Of a stretch of 64,000 nucleotides of DNA, positions 1-11,600 are shown piece after piece. The DNA lies in assembly GCA_026027325.1 (NCBI GenBank), contig JAMSLZ010000004.1, positions 2,914,001 to 2,978,000 on the forward strand, in the 5' to 3' direction. The DNA is from Actinomucor elegans (taxonomy: Eukaryota; Mucoromycota; Mucoromycetes; Mucorales; Mucoraceae). Every line of letters starts with the position of its first letter. Within the stretch, counting starts at the first letter, position 1. Under the pieces are notes generated by a model. It did no database searches and was not told the origin of the DNA. It saw only the letters and a program-made list of their open reading frames with translations. The translations under genes were made by a program, and so were the position numbers.

Positions 1-7
1 GTAAGTA

Positions 8-850
8 TTGTCAAAGAATCTTGAAAGCCCAAAAACCAATCCACTTTTAAATAGATTAATTTGGCCATTTGTTGCGCGACATATGGTGCGCAAATCAATT
101 GCAGGCTGCATAGGTCAACTGGAGGACTATTACACCTATGTTATGGGCTCTTTTTTATACCATGACCCGCTCATCTTACCCAATGATACAGAAATCGCCA
201 AAGGAGAGAAAATGGAAAGCAAGATCCAATCAGCCATTGATGCCTGCTCTGTACTATTAGAGCTGACAGACCATGAACCACGATTTCGGGGACCATTTCC
301 CAAGTTGTTTTACAAAGAAATGATTGTTTCTATGCGCAATGTGCTGGATTGTCTATTGAGTATCCGCGTTGCGTTGCTGCAAATGCCTACTGTTGTTAAG
401 CAAGATATTACCGATAAGAAATACCATGAGGATAGAAGAGATATGGTAAAATAGCTGTAGCGTACATTAAGTGTTGTGAATTGACTAACCTGTGTGACTA
501 TATAGATTGCTGCTATGCTGCTTAATTTTCATACGTTGGCTACTTCTCTTCGCTCCAAAACACCGTTACCCGTTTATATGCCATCTGCACGCGCTTCACG
601 CTCCAAGTTGATGAATCATCGTCGCGCTGATTCCCAAAAAACTAACTGGGTCAAGTTTCGAAACTTGACTTGGTTTGCTATGGCTTGTTCTTCAGAAGAA
701 ATGATTGATGAGTTAGAATATTTGACTCATTTGATACGTTACATTGTTGGTGAAAGTGAACACGCTGATCTTGCCAAGAGAATTGATGACTTTGTTGATT
801 ACTCGTCTGCTATCCCTCCTACTGAAGAATGCAATTTGAACAAATTCTAG
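8..850 (+). CDS. DUF2421 / BRE4-like membrane transporter, C-terminal part (5' truncated)
   Basis: This is the cytoplasmic C-terminal end of a fungal aromatic-acid-exporter/brefeldin-A-sensitivity type protein (DUF2421). Two exons are visible, about 17-445 and 506-850, joined in phase 0 across an intron at 446-505 (GTAAAA...TATAG). Family-like stretches are WPFVARHMVRK, RGPFPKLFYKEM, SIRVALLQM and SLRSKTPLPVYMPSAR. The frame has a stop (TAA) at 2-4, so the exon must start after a splice acceptor at 16 or 27; the upstream exons and membrane segments lie outside the window. The protein ends at the TAG at 848-850. Known members are multi-pass membrane proteins; the substrate cannot be told from this piece. 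The window's first six bases match a splice donor, but no sensible intron starts there. Confidence 0.78.
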
Positions 851-2002
851 TCTAATGATACCCTATACTGCGAACTATACACATATCTTAATAAATAATA
901 CCTATACACTGCTGAAAGGGTTTCTTGGATGATGCAGACAACTCTAGACTAAATCATATTGACAGTTTATAAGCCATACACTGATGTTCTAATTAACATA
1001 GGGCCCAATACATTTATTACATTAGAAACAAATGAAAATGTTGGTAAGTGTAGCAGCTCATTATAAGCATTATTTACTAATCCAATAGGGCTACTTGACC
1101 GAGATCACCTATCATGCATATTGAACAACCATGTGAAAGAAGAGAAAGGTTCAAATTTTCAATGTCAGAAAACCAATGAATCCTTCATATTTTTCGATTA
1201 ATTTTTAATATTCAAAAATTGAAGTTTATTCCTTCAAATGAATGTACCAACTGAGGAAAGTGTTAAGTTCGTACTTATAGAGTACTGCTAAAGTAGGTTG
1301 TAAAGAGGTCGAATTAATTTAAAGAATAGGCAAATAAAAATAAAAAATAAAAAAAAATGCATTTTGCCTCAGAGAGTAAAAACATTACATTTCTGGAGTC
1401 ATATAGGACTTTTTATTTTGGATTTGCAGTCATTGAACTTAGTTTAATAAAAAGGAGTACTTGTTTCTACAAGATCTCCGAGATTAAAAGCTATACATTG
1501 CTTTATTATTGGTTAAAATGCATTTCTTTGACTTGAAAGTTATTAATTGAGATACCCAAGAAAAAATAACCCCGTTTAATTTCCGCCGTCCAATAAAATT
1601 GAATTTCGATCACCATAATAATAGACAATGCATCTACGGTAATAACAATAAACCGGTAAATAAAATCGTACAAGGCTTATGCAATACTTTATACTTTATC
1701 CCTTGATTAGTAATACGCGCAATTTAATGATAATCTTTTCTTGTCCACAGACGATAACACTAAGAGCCATTTTAATATATATAGCCATGTATATTGTACC
1801 TGTAAGTGAATCCGAGATGGATAGTACAGGTACAAACTTCTCAGAATATATCATCCAAGATGCCAAGAGTCCATTAGATATGAGGAGTGATCCATGCGTC
1901 ACATTACGCTGAATTCTAAAACATTTTCGCGGGGAGAGTGTTCTGCTTTTGGATAAATCCATAATTTAGCTGCTTGAAACACTTTACTTTTTTTTTTTCT
2001 CA
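851..2002. other. Intergenic, no gene seen
   Basis: AT-rich DNA with A and T runs. Short open frames at 1679-1962 exist on both strands, but neither shows a family motif or codon bias, so I treat them as chance. The last part is presumably the promoter of the SCOC-like gene. Confidence 0.6.
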
Positions 2003-2384
2003 ATGGCAGAACCAGCTTTTGAAGATCTGGATGTGGCACCTGATAATGGCGAAAGAGAAGAGTTAATAAAGTAAGATGATGATTTATAATAGAAGCATTG
2101 GTATTGATGTGTATTTGAATAGACATGTGCTTGATTTACAAACGCAATTACGAGGTATTTTACCTAAAGTATTGAATAACTCATAGGCTAAAACTCTCAC
2201 AGGCATGATTCATCGCGTAGACTCGGCGAGAAAGGAGCATCAGTCACTTACGACCGAGAATCAGCTATTACAAAAATATATCAATAATTCACTTACATCA
2301 ACTGCAGTATTTGGCGCTACCAATGGAGCTATAAACTCTAATAATATGGCTTTGCGTCAATCAAGTGGTGATTCCCCTCGTTGA
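2003..2384 (+). CDS. Short coiled-coil (SCOC-like, DUF2205 family) protein
   Basis: A 93-residue protein built from three exons: 2003-2070, 2123-2154 and 2203-2384. The introns (52 and 48 nt) are GT-AG and the reading phases match exactly. The middle (about residues 25-60) is a coiled coil containing LDLQTQLRG, HRVDSARKEH and TENQLLQKYINN, which resembles animal SCOC, a small Golgi protein that binds ARL1 and affects autophagy and traffic. The N-terminus (MAEPAFEDLD) is acidic and the C-terminus is Ser/Asn-rich, as in short family members. The second acceptor was chosen at 2202, because the nearer AG at 2186 gives an immediate stop. A Golgi or vesicle role is inferred from the family only. 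Confidence 0.8.
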
Positions 2385-3049
2385 AATAAAACTCTAGTAG
2401 TGCGCACACACATTTCATTCAAGGAGCTTGTTTTAGGAGTGGCCCGCCATTATCTTGTAAAGTGATAGGAGATAGGGTCCCATTGTTGTGTATAGACTCC
2501 TAAAACATCATTACTAATAGACAACGTAAGTTAAATGACAGTGCTGATCACCAGCCAATTAGGGGAAACTAGTAAGATATGAAACTATTTAGAATGATTG
2601 ACAATGATTATAACAAGTTATTATATAACAGTAATATGCTGATATAATCTAAACAGATACCAAGTTATACGCGCGCCATAAAGAAGCTCCTTTTTCATAT
2701 AATGCTCCTATCATTCTCTCCTACCAATGCTCCTTTTGTACTATTATAGCCCTGCATTGCTCCTTTATACTTGATCTGTGCGTGCTTATTAACAAGAATC
2801 ATAGAATATGAATTCCTCCTATGTCTTGACCCTCCTAATTGTCATTGCACGCGATTTCATTGTCAAATCACAATCTTTTTTAATCATTGTCTTTTTTCTC
2901 TTTTTCTTTTTTTTTTCCCTCTCTTTTATAATATCTATTACTGTTATATATATATATATATACTTTTATTTTACTATTACTTATTACTTATTATATATCT
3001 ATTCCTTCCTTTTCATCTCATCAATAAGAGATAAAAAGGACTTACATTA
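2385..3049. other. Intergenic, promoter of the FAR1-like gene
   Basis: No gene seen. The last 170 bases are pyrimidine-rich (long T and CT runs near 2880-2935) and contain a TA dinucleotide run at about 2945-2962, as often seen upstream of genes in this window. The open frames here are only the translated T-rich tract. Confidence 0.55.
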
Positions 3050-4857
3050 ATGACAAGACAAGAACAAGAACAATCATCCAATGCGTTTATTCGCGTACCT
3101 GTAAGTTTATGATATATTGACTCCAGTATATTCACTAATAGGTTGTAGATGGAACCACTTTATGAACGATTATTAAAGAAACCATTCCCTGATAGTGTAT
3201 CTGCTATAGAGTACTGTCGCAGTGTTTGTGCGGAATTTGGATTCACTGTAAAACAAGAAGCAAGTGCCAATAGGGTAAAATACACACACATGCTTTTTAT
3301 TCTATTCTTATTGTTCCTCACGCGTGCATTGCATAGAATATTTATGTATATTGTTCCAGAGAAGGATTGCCTGATTCCCAGCGCAATCCCAAGCCATCAC
3401 CCCAGCGCAAACGTCCTTCCAAGCGATGCGATTGTCGCTGGCGCGTTGTATTATTAGAAAATGAACATGAGGAATGGGAATTTCGTAAATCTATGAACCC
3501 AAACGCTTCAGAGCACAATCATGATATGATGTCACCTGAGGAAATGGTAAAGGCTTGGCCTGCAGAAGTTAATGAAATGATCATTCAATTAGCCAGGCAA
3601 CGCTTGCAGACACACGAGATCCGTGAAGCAGTCAAGCAGCAATTTCCTGATATCAGCTGGAACGAACGTCGTTTTTACAATCGTTTAACAGAAGAGCGCA
3701 AACGTATCAGACAACGTGGAGTCGTAGAACGCTCCCAACGCCTCTTGCTTCTTTCTGCTCGTCTTTGTTCGGTTGTAGCTAACCATGAAGAATGGGCCTT
3801 TGCTGTAGAAAGCGACCTGCAACGAATGTTTGAAAACTTTTGTCAATTGGCCCGATTAACACCTGAAAATATCAATACCTTGGTAGATCTTCAAGCAGAT
3901 ATGATTCAGATGGACACGGATCGTTTGGTTTCCAACACCCATCGTCTTTCACTTAGTGGTGTTCATAGTGATCCTGATGAAGAAATGATGGGTTCACCAG
4001 CAAAGAAGCGAAGATCCTTTGTAACAAGACCCAATGACACTTCACACAAAAATGGTGGCACAGGTGCACCCGAAACACAAAAAGGAATTCAAATGGTTCA
4101 TGTGCCTAGTTATACGATCCAAGTTAGATCCTTATTGAACCGATCTTGTTCTGAATCGTCTGCTGCTTCAATGAGACGTGTTTACACTGAATCTCCCTTC
4201 CTAGATAATCAGCAACAGCAGCAAGCCTTTGGTTCAACCTCCTCCTTCTTTTCACTTGCTTCTCCAACTTCTTCTGCCTCTTCATCTTCTTCCATGCCTT
4301 TTCAACAAAGGCATCCCATGGCTCCTCAGCAAACAAGATCTCCACAACAATCAATGCATTCACCCACTGAGTTCATGATGTCTCAATCATATCAAACACC
4401 TCAACCTCAGCAGCCTTCTCAGCAACAGGATGATAGCTATACTCTATCTGTTACTACCACAGCTGCTGCTGCTCCTACAGTTTCTGCCGCTAATAGTAAT
4501 ACAGGCTTGAACTATAACATGCAAACCACTTTCTCTCCTTATACGATCCCTACTTCGGCGTTCACAACGCCACCTGAACAATTACCTTTTGCATTCGATT
4601 CCGTCATGAGTAACCGTTTGACCTCGAGTTCCAATAGTAACAATGATCAATTCTTTTCCCAGGTTAAGGAAGACCCTACACATGTTGAGCAACAACAGCA
4701 GGCCATATTGCGTCAACATCAAGAATATGAGCAACGTATTCACCGTAACTTTTCTCAGCAGCAGCAACAACACCAGCAACACCAGCAAGGCAGTAACTAT
4801 TCTTTACCCATGATTCGAGCAAATGAAGACGCGTCTGAAGAACAGCATTGGTCTTAA
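3050..4857 (+). CDS. FAR1-type zinc-finger DNA-binding protein with Gln-rich tail
   Basis: A 565-residue protein from exons 3050-3100, 3149-3274 and 3337-4857. Both introns (48 and 62 nt) are in phase 0. Residues about 18-120 resemble the FAR1/WRKY-GCM1-type zinc domain: an AIEYCRSVCAEFGFTV helix, then a strand with YCSREG, then CDCRWRVVL and finally HNHD, supplying the Cys/His ligand pattern. The acceptor at 3336 was chosen because it restores NIYVYCSREG. A basic helical region follows. The C-terminal half is rich in Gln, Ser and Ala (poly-Q runs from nt 4210 on), typical of an activation domain. FAR1 domains descend from Mutator-like transposases; no transposase catalytic part is present, so this looks like a domesticated transcription factor. 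Its targets are unknown. Confidence 0.82.
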
Positions 4858-7360
4858 TGAAACGATAATATCTCTCCTTCTTTCTATGGCTATTATAACA
4901 CTTATGAAGAATCCTTACACTTTATGATTCCGTTCATTGACCTATGCTTCTACTTATGGTTTTGATATACATATATAAATATATAACACGCTCATTTCTT
5001 ATAATAAACTTTTTTTTCGATTTTTATATGAAGATAAGTATAGTTTAATCAAAGTCTCAGTTCAAAACGTACCAAGTTTGCTTATCTACTCTTTAATAAT
5101 AAAGGCTCTAATAGACGTGTTTATTTATTTTGAATTGCAATCAGTTAATCGACATGAAGCTAAATTGGGATCTGTCGAGCGATCTGTTGATCATTAGATC
5201 TAAACATATAAAAAGTAAATCATTAACGAATTAACTATTGATACTTGTAACACTTTACTTGAGCTATAGTTAAGTAGCGGTTAACGCAGATTCAGTAGCT
5301 CATTCTACACATGTGCCTTTATCAGATGCCACTTTAAATTGAGATCGACTATCTATTAGATGCTATGCTTTATCCGAAATATGTATTGGTTATCAGGCAC
5401 GATATCAAGTGGGGATTGGTTGACTAATGTCATGATGTTAAAAATGGACTTGGACCAGAGGTTTTAGTCATTATTTGTGGATAAGTATGATGTTTTTAAA
5501 AACTTGATATATTAATAATGCAAGTGCTAGATACTTGAGAGTATGCTCACAATATTCAGTTATAATTGCGCTTTTATAAAAGGAACAGTTAGCCTTTTAT
5601 CAAAGATTATTCTCATATAAATAGCTTGAAAGATGATTGCAAAACAAAATAAAGCAACATCTTGTCTGATTGTGGTCACCCAGACTATGAAATGGACGAC
5701 CAATATTGACTACTTGTAGTCATAGAATAATTAACCATACACATCCTAATAACAGTGTTGATAAAGATTCCAAAAGGGAACAAGTCAATAAAGTGTTGTT
5801 TTCATTGATACATATTATCTGCGATTGTAGATATCAATTTTCGTACTGCTGCTTCTGGTCCTACCACTATATCTGCTTCTTTTAGTTCAGTTCCTCCAGC
5901 CCCAAGACTTTTTCTTCTCGTCGTAAGGGTAGGAAATCAAAAAAAAAAAAAAACAAAGACATAAAGCAACATTCCATTGCATTTACCAATAACCAAATAT
6001 GAGTATCAAATAACCTGTTTATTGTTTCAAGAATTAAATAATCCAGGGTTAATCACTTACGTAAACATTCCGTTTCTTATTCTCGTATTATAACATTACA
6101 TGTGCCTTTATACAGCACAGAATATATCTAAAAGTCTGCTTTTTAAACTTTTGTAGCAGTATCAACAGAACTACCAACAAATTAGATAACATGGATTAAA
6201 AGTGACTTTAATAATAAGAAGTCCTTAACATGTACCCTACATAATGTTTACTTGCTCCATGATATACTTGTAATACTTTTGTGGTGACTTTAGTGTCTGT
6301 GAGTTCGGTTTCATGATTGTCATTTTTCCATATGACGTTGTCGTACCTGTAGCGCATTTAACCGCCGCCGAAGTCTCATTCTTAACTTTACTAGTAAGCT
6401 TGGCGATGTTTGCATGAGTAGCGGGTAGAATTACCTTGTCTCTAGTACTACTGATTCCTAGTAGAGGTGATATTGGTATTTTTAGTTCAGTTAGCAAAAG
6501 AGTAACTCCTTATTAAATGAAGATTGCCGAGACTCGCAAAGAAGTATCAAAGTTTAGTTACGGACAGAACATCATTATGGTATAACTCCTGTATCGCTTT
6601 TCAACAGTATTAAATGCATCGTAGAGACGTGCTTCATAGTACAACTTTATATTATTTTTTTTCATCTCAAGTTATATATTAATAGTTTGATCTGTATTAT
6701 TTGTATACTGAGATGATCCGAGTAGTAATTAAGTGAAGGATTGTGTAGTCTCTGTCCAAATATCTGGATGCACTGCATTTTTTTTGTCTTCAATAATATT
6801 GGACATGGCTCTCATATAATCAACGTTTTAATGGTGAGCTCGACATGATTATTATACTCTACGGTTCATACTTTAATCTCCCAAAAACTTCATTAAATGA
6901 CTAAGTGTTGGATCACATTTCATTATGCTAAAGTCAAGTAAGCTAACTAAGAATGTATACAGCACAATGGCTAAAATAAAAGTTGTTTTCTATTAATAAA
7001 CAAAATTTTGCAGTGATGTGGCTGCAATGCACTAAGTATTTGTGCTAACAATAAAACTTCGGCAAACTATACCTATTGTGTCTTTTTTCTTTTTTTTTTT
7101 TTTTAATACATACAAAAAGATGTAGCAAGACACAATTCCGAGAGCTTCACTTTTTAATATTTAAAAGCAACCGGACTCAAAATGTCTGAAACGTTATTCA
7201 GCAAGGTATTCTTTCAATGAAAGAATCAAAATAACGAGTCACTCTTCAATAGTAAAAACCTTCCGTAGACTCAAGTTATCTCCTCTCCATGGTTTTATAA
7301 ACTCCACGACAAAAAAAAATTATATTTAAAGCGCGTTCATACAAAACCAACTTGTGGGTT
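4858..7360. other. Intergenic, 2.5 kb, possible gene relics
   Basis: No intact gene. Two stretches look faintly coding. At 5836-5940 (+) the frame reads like FRTAASGPTTISASF, with a second frame giving SSRRKGRKSKKK. At 6237-6497 (-) there is an 86-codon frame. Neither has a recognisable domain or an acceptable gene model. The rest is AT-rich with homopolymer runs (A13 near 5940, T runs near 7085-7104). Confidence 0.5.
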
Positions 7361-8647
7361 TTATTGGCTTATTTTTCCAAGTTCTTGTTGTATGATAGAT
7401 CTAAAGTGAGTGTGTCGATCCATGCTCAACCAAGTATCCATCAAGTTCAACAGCAAGGCCTTTTGCACCAATACCAATTTCTGCTTTTCTAATATATCAC
7501 ACATCTTGCGAATAGCTGATAGAGTCAAGTCATCATTCAAGATTTGAGCTACATAGCATGCACCGATCAGATTAAAGCAAGCAGTGATATGAAATAAGAT
7601 ACTAAGAACTTTTGTAACAGCAACTGTATAGCAAGCAGTATCAAGCAACTTGTCTTCTACTGTGGATGAGGATGAAGGTAATGCTTTAATGGCCGCTCTC
7701 AATCGATGTTCTGTAAAGGTCCAAAAGAAGAGCATGGTATCCCATAATGCCTTAGTCACGACGATCTCTGATTGTGTAAACTGTGTCGTCATGGCACAGA
7801 ACAGTCTACCAATGGCAGCAGCGAAGCATCGCATCTCGGAATTTGTACATGCCAATACCACCGATAAGTTTGGCCGTCGCTGCGTCTTTACGCGACACTG
7901 AAAGGCTCTGGCGCTAGTAATGAAGACTGCGTGATGAAAGATGATATCCATAGCGCTTCGAATAGGATATTCCATGTTTCCACTAAACATATGGCCTAAC
8001 AAACCTTGAAGGATGCGCTGATGCAGTTGAGCTTCTTGCAAGAGTATATGGTGTAAGCGTTCACTGTGGTATTTGAAACGTTCCATGATAAACCCAGTTT
8101 CGTTAGCAATATCATCAAGGCCTGGTTCAATGGTGGGTGGAAACGTAAAGGAAGTGAGCGGAGAACATGAAGTAGTATTATAGAGAGATGAAGTGTCTGA
8201 ATCGTCATCGTCTTCACTATTGTTCTCCTCCTCATCGTTTTGTTGGTTAGCTAGCTGTTGTGTCGTTGCAGTAGAAAATAAGGGGAATTCTTCGTGTTCT
8301 TGCTGTCTTCGCCGTTGGTGCTTGAGATGCCTATCAACCGACAAGAACGGAGGGTATGCATAAGGATCGTAGATCTTGATGCGTTGTATCAATCGTAATG
8401 TAATGGAGCTCAAGCTAATCATGGCAGCATGTGTTTGAATCTTGAGTAATGAAGTAGCCAACATGGGTGTTTTGTTATCGATCAACCATTGTTTCTTGAT
8501 AATAGAGGTGGCAATAGCGCTTAAATCGCGTGAAACTTTGGTAAGACACCAAAGTTCGGGAAGATCAAGAAAATGCTTGAAAATGTGCAGCAAAATCTCA
8601 CGAGGAAGTTTGGTTAATAGATTGGAATCCATATTGCAATGCGTCAT
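7361..8647 (-). CDS. F-box protein
   Basis: A single-exon gene of 428 residues. An F-box lies near the N-terminus (about residues 13-50): LTKLPREILLHIFKHFLD, LPELWCLTKVSRDLSAIA. F-box proteins bind SKP1 and recruit substrates to SCF ubiquitin ligases. The C-terminal 300 residues form a helical region without recognisable LRR, WD40 or Kelch repeats, interrupted by an acidic linker (NSEDDDDSDTSS) at about residues 140-155. The start could be the first ATG (8647) or the second, five codons later (8632), which begins MDSNLL; the second fits the F-box spacing equally well. The substrate is unknown. Confidence 0.78.
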   Translation of the reverse strand: MTHCNMDSNLLTKLPREILLHIFKHFLDLPELWCLTKVSRDLSAIATSIIKKQWLIDNKTPMLATSLLKIQTHAAMISLSSITLRLIQRIKIYDPYAYPPFLSVDRHLKHQRRRQQEHEEFPLFSTATTQQLANQQNDEEENNSEDDDDSDTSSLYNTTSCSPLTSFTFPPTIEPGLDDIANETGFIMERFKYHSERLHHILLQEAQLHQRILQGLLGHMFSGNMEYPIRSAMDIIFHHAVFITSARAFQCRVKTQRRPNLSVVLACTNSEMRCFAAAIGRLFCAMTTQFTQSEIVVTKALWDTMLFFWTFTEHRLRAAIKALPSSSSTVEDKLLDTACYTVAVTKVLSILFHITACFNLIGACYVAQILNDDLTLSAIRKMCDILEKQKLVLVQKALLLNLMDTWLSMDRHTHFRSIIQQELGKISQ

Positions 8648-11600
8648 AATGGTAAATATGAAAAAAGAGAAAAAGAAAAAAAAAAGTTTTTCATTGTTTA
8701 TTGTCTATCACCAACTCCATCATCATAATATAAGCTTTGTGTGATGACCTGCATGATTGCAAAGAGAAAAATCATTAATTGAGACACTTGACCCTGGATT
8801 TTGAGTTAAAATGATTACGCGTCATAACTGGTTTTTGGAACGAGTACTGGTTAATCGCGCATTTTAAAGGTGCTGAAATCGTTTCCTTACTGTTCACGCA
8901 TATACCAGCTAGTCCTTATATTTTATCACGCTGTAATTTGGCTGTGCGTTTTTTGGTTTGATAAAAAAAAAAAAGAAAAGCTGAATACGCAGTTTCGCTA
9001 ACTTCATTGGCTGTAGTAATTTAACATCAGATCTAACACTAGGGAAAATCGTGCAAAACAAGTGAATTAGTGCTTACACCCGCATCTAAAGCGAAACAAA
9101 ATGAAACACATGGTAGCTTGGGAACTAGATTAATACATAACCTTTATTTTCAATAATCTCCATGTTCCTAATTGGAACTGCTCGTTGCTTTAAATAGTAA
9201 AGCAAAACTTTTAGTTTCAACGAATATAAGCTCACATACACTGTATGTACTCATAGTTTCTGTATAATACAGGCCCATAGTCGAATCTGTTACGGTTTCC
9301 AATTAATTTAAGTATGATCTTTGTTCCTAGAGAAAGATCCAAAGTAGTTTATCCTACAACAACTTTGGATTTGATAATCTTCTATCAAAATACTTCTTTG
9401 TTCTTGCATCCATAAAACCAATCTGATTTTTTAAATACCCAATTTGAAAGAAATTGAGCTATCAGTAACAATAAAAAAAACCCTTTCTAACCCAGTAGTC
9501 AGTGAAGACAACGGTTTTGGAGTAAATATAGAAGAAAACGTGTTCCTTCTTATTAACTAACTTTTATTATCCGACATAATATCTATTGGCATTTGCTGGA
9601 GGTATTGTGTTAAGAGATGCAAGTGTGCAAATTGTAAATTAATGGCATACTTTATCAGCATAAAATTATATTTAACTCGATGATGAACTAAATTTTGCAA
9701 GTATGTATTAATATGAGAAAGTACTATAGGTTGGTGTACACTCTAACTAGAGAGTAAAACGGAAATCAACTATCATAATTCATGATAAATGATTATCATC
9801 GTAAAAGCGGATGGGACTCGACAGTAAATTGGGATAAACGAAAGCAAATAAAGCTGAATATTTCTTTCGTCCTTTCTCTCTGTTTTTATTATTGAGCATC
9901 TATACAGCTTAGCGCTGAAGCTATCAACAGGGTATGGTATTCCCAAATGAAAATGTGTTCTTCTACACTCAATATACAATCAAATGAGTAATAGTTATCT
10001 CACTTTCACTGGTATGTATAGGTTATACACGATTATGTCCTTGTGGGGCTCTTTAAGTGAGATAGATAAACAATGTCAATTATATCATAGAGTATGAGTA
10101 AAGTATACATTCAGTATTACATACTGAACCAAATGGAAAGAAACTCGTATACGATAACTCAATAGACTTCAAATTGAAGTTGCCCAAGCAAGCAAGCAAG
10201 CAAATGAAAACTGCAGGAATGATAGGCGGGAAAACGAATTTATTCACTAGTTTAATGTATATTACTATTTACTTAGATTAAGAAACAAACACGTTATTAC
10301 TGTGCATACGTTTTATATTATCTATGCATGGTTTAAAAACTAAGAAAAAGGCTAAAATGAAAGAGGTTAAGGTAGTAAGGCTCACCTGGAAATCGTATGA
10401 ATGTAAAGTGAATTGCAACGATTCTTTTACAATTTGGATTAAACTGAATTCATTTTAATTTATCTATAGTGTGGTGCTCATTTAAAATTGTTGATACCCG
10501 TTAAAACTCGGCATAATATGACGATGGTAATAGGCGGTGCATAGCTTTGAGTCACCTTTGATAGTATGAAAGACATTCTAAAGGTAAAAGCATTCATTAT
10601 TGTTATTTTTTGCGAGTCGAAATGTGTATTCATGCTTTTTACTCCAGTTTAAATGTTTTATAGATTTTCCTGCCAATTTCAATATAATACCACTTCTGAT
10701 TAGCATTCCATGTGCAGAATGAGATGTTACATCATTTATAGGTGCATTTAAAAAGAAGTATGTTTAGATATCTGGTTTTTTATTTTATTTTTTTATTTTG
10801 TAAATTTCTGTGCTAATTGGAGCAACATGATCCTGTTTTGAGCTTGTACTATAATAACTTCTTCTGAGCATGGGCAGCTCGAGCGATGGACTTGCAGGAT
10901 GACTGGATAAATTCGTACATTCCTGTCCAACTATCATTAACTGTAGCTGTCTCTAGAAAATATAATGTGACTCAAAATTTTAAGTTACGTGTCTTTGGAA
11001 GCGGTTAAGGACATCTTTTCCTACTACCAAGAATCTAAAGCAATCATATCAATTATTATTGTTACTATCGTAAGTGTATAGGGTACTTATATTTTCGAAG
11101 ATGAATAATTGTCTATATAAACAAAGATCACCAAGAATGACATGACAATAGGAATAGTTTCCTCTAATGGCTTCTCATATTGAATAGCTTTTTGGGTACC
11201 TGAAGTAGGTATTTCAAACGTCGCGATCAGTATACCCTAAACCCTTACAGCTGCTACTAGCAATGCTTGGATATCCTTCCATGTCTCAAATGGCTTCAGG
11301 TGTTTTTTGGAAAAAGGAACAAAGCCAAAGCCTGTGATAACTTGTATAGCATTGAATTGCTTCTATTGGCTGCCGACTTTTTATACAACAACTTTTGTGT
11401 AGGGTAGACTGTATATACTAGTCGCTTGATAATAACAGCAACTGGTTGCATCTTTTTGTATAACTTTTATTCGATATATATATGGAATGGCAAAAATCAA
11501 ACTGACCGAAGAGAAAACGCATGGTTACCTTAGTGTTCATGTGTATAATAGGATGACTCTTGTTCATTTGAGGAACGCTGAGTTTCTCATTGTGTCTTTG

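Noticed and set aside
1..16. GTAAGT at the window start as a splice donor
   Set aside because: The first acceptor would leave a 16-nt intron, and later ones would remove conserved DUF2421 residues.
1679..1962. Overlapping 77- and 88-codon frames on both strands
   Set aside because: No motif, no codon bias, no splice context; chance in AT-rich DNA.
11233..11250. CCCTAAACCCTTA resembling telomeric repeat
   Set aside because: Only one and a half imperfect units; no array.
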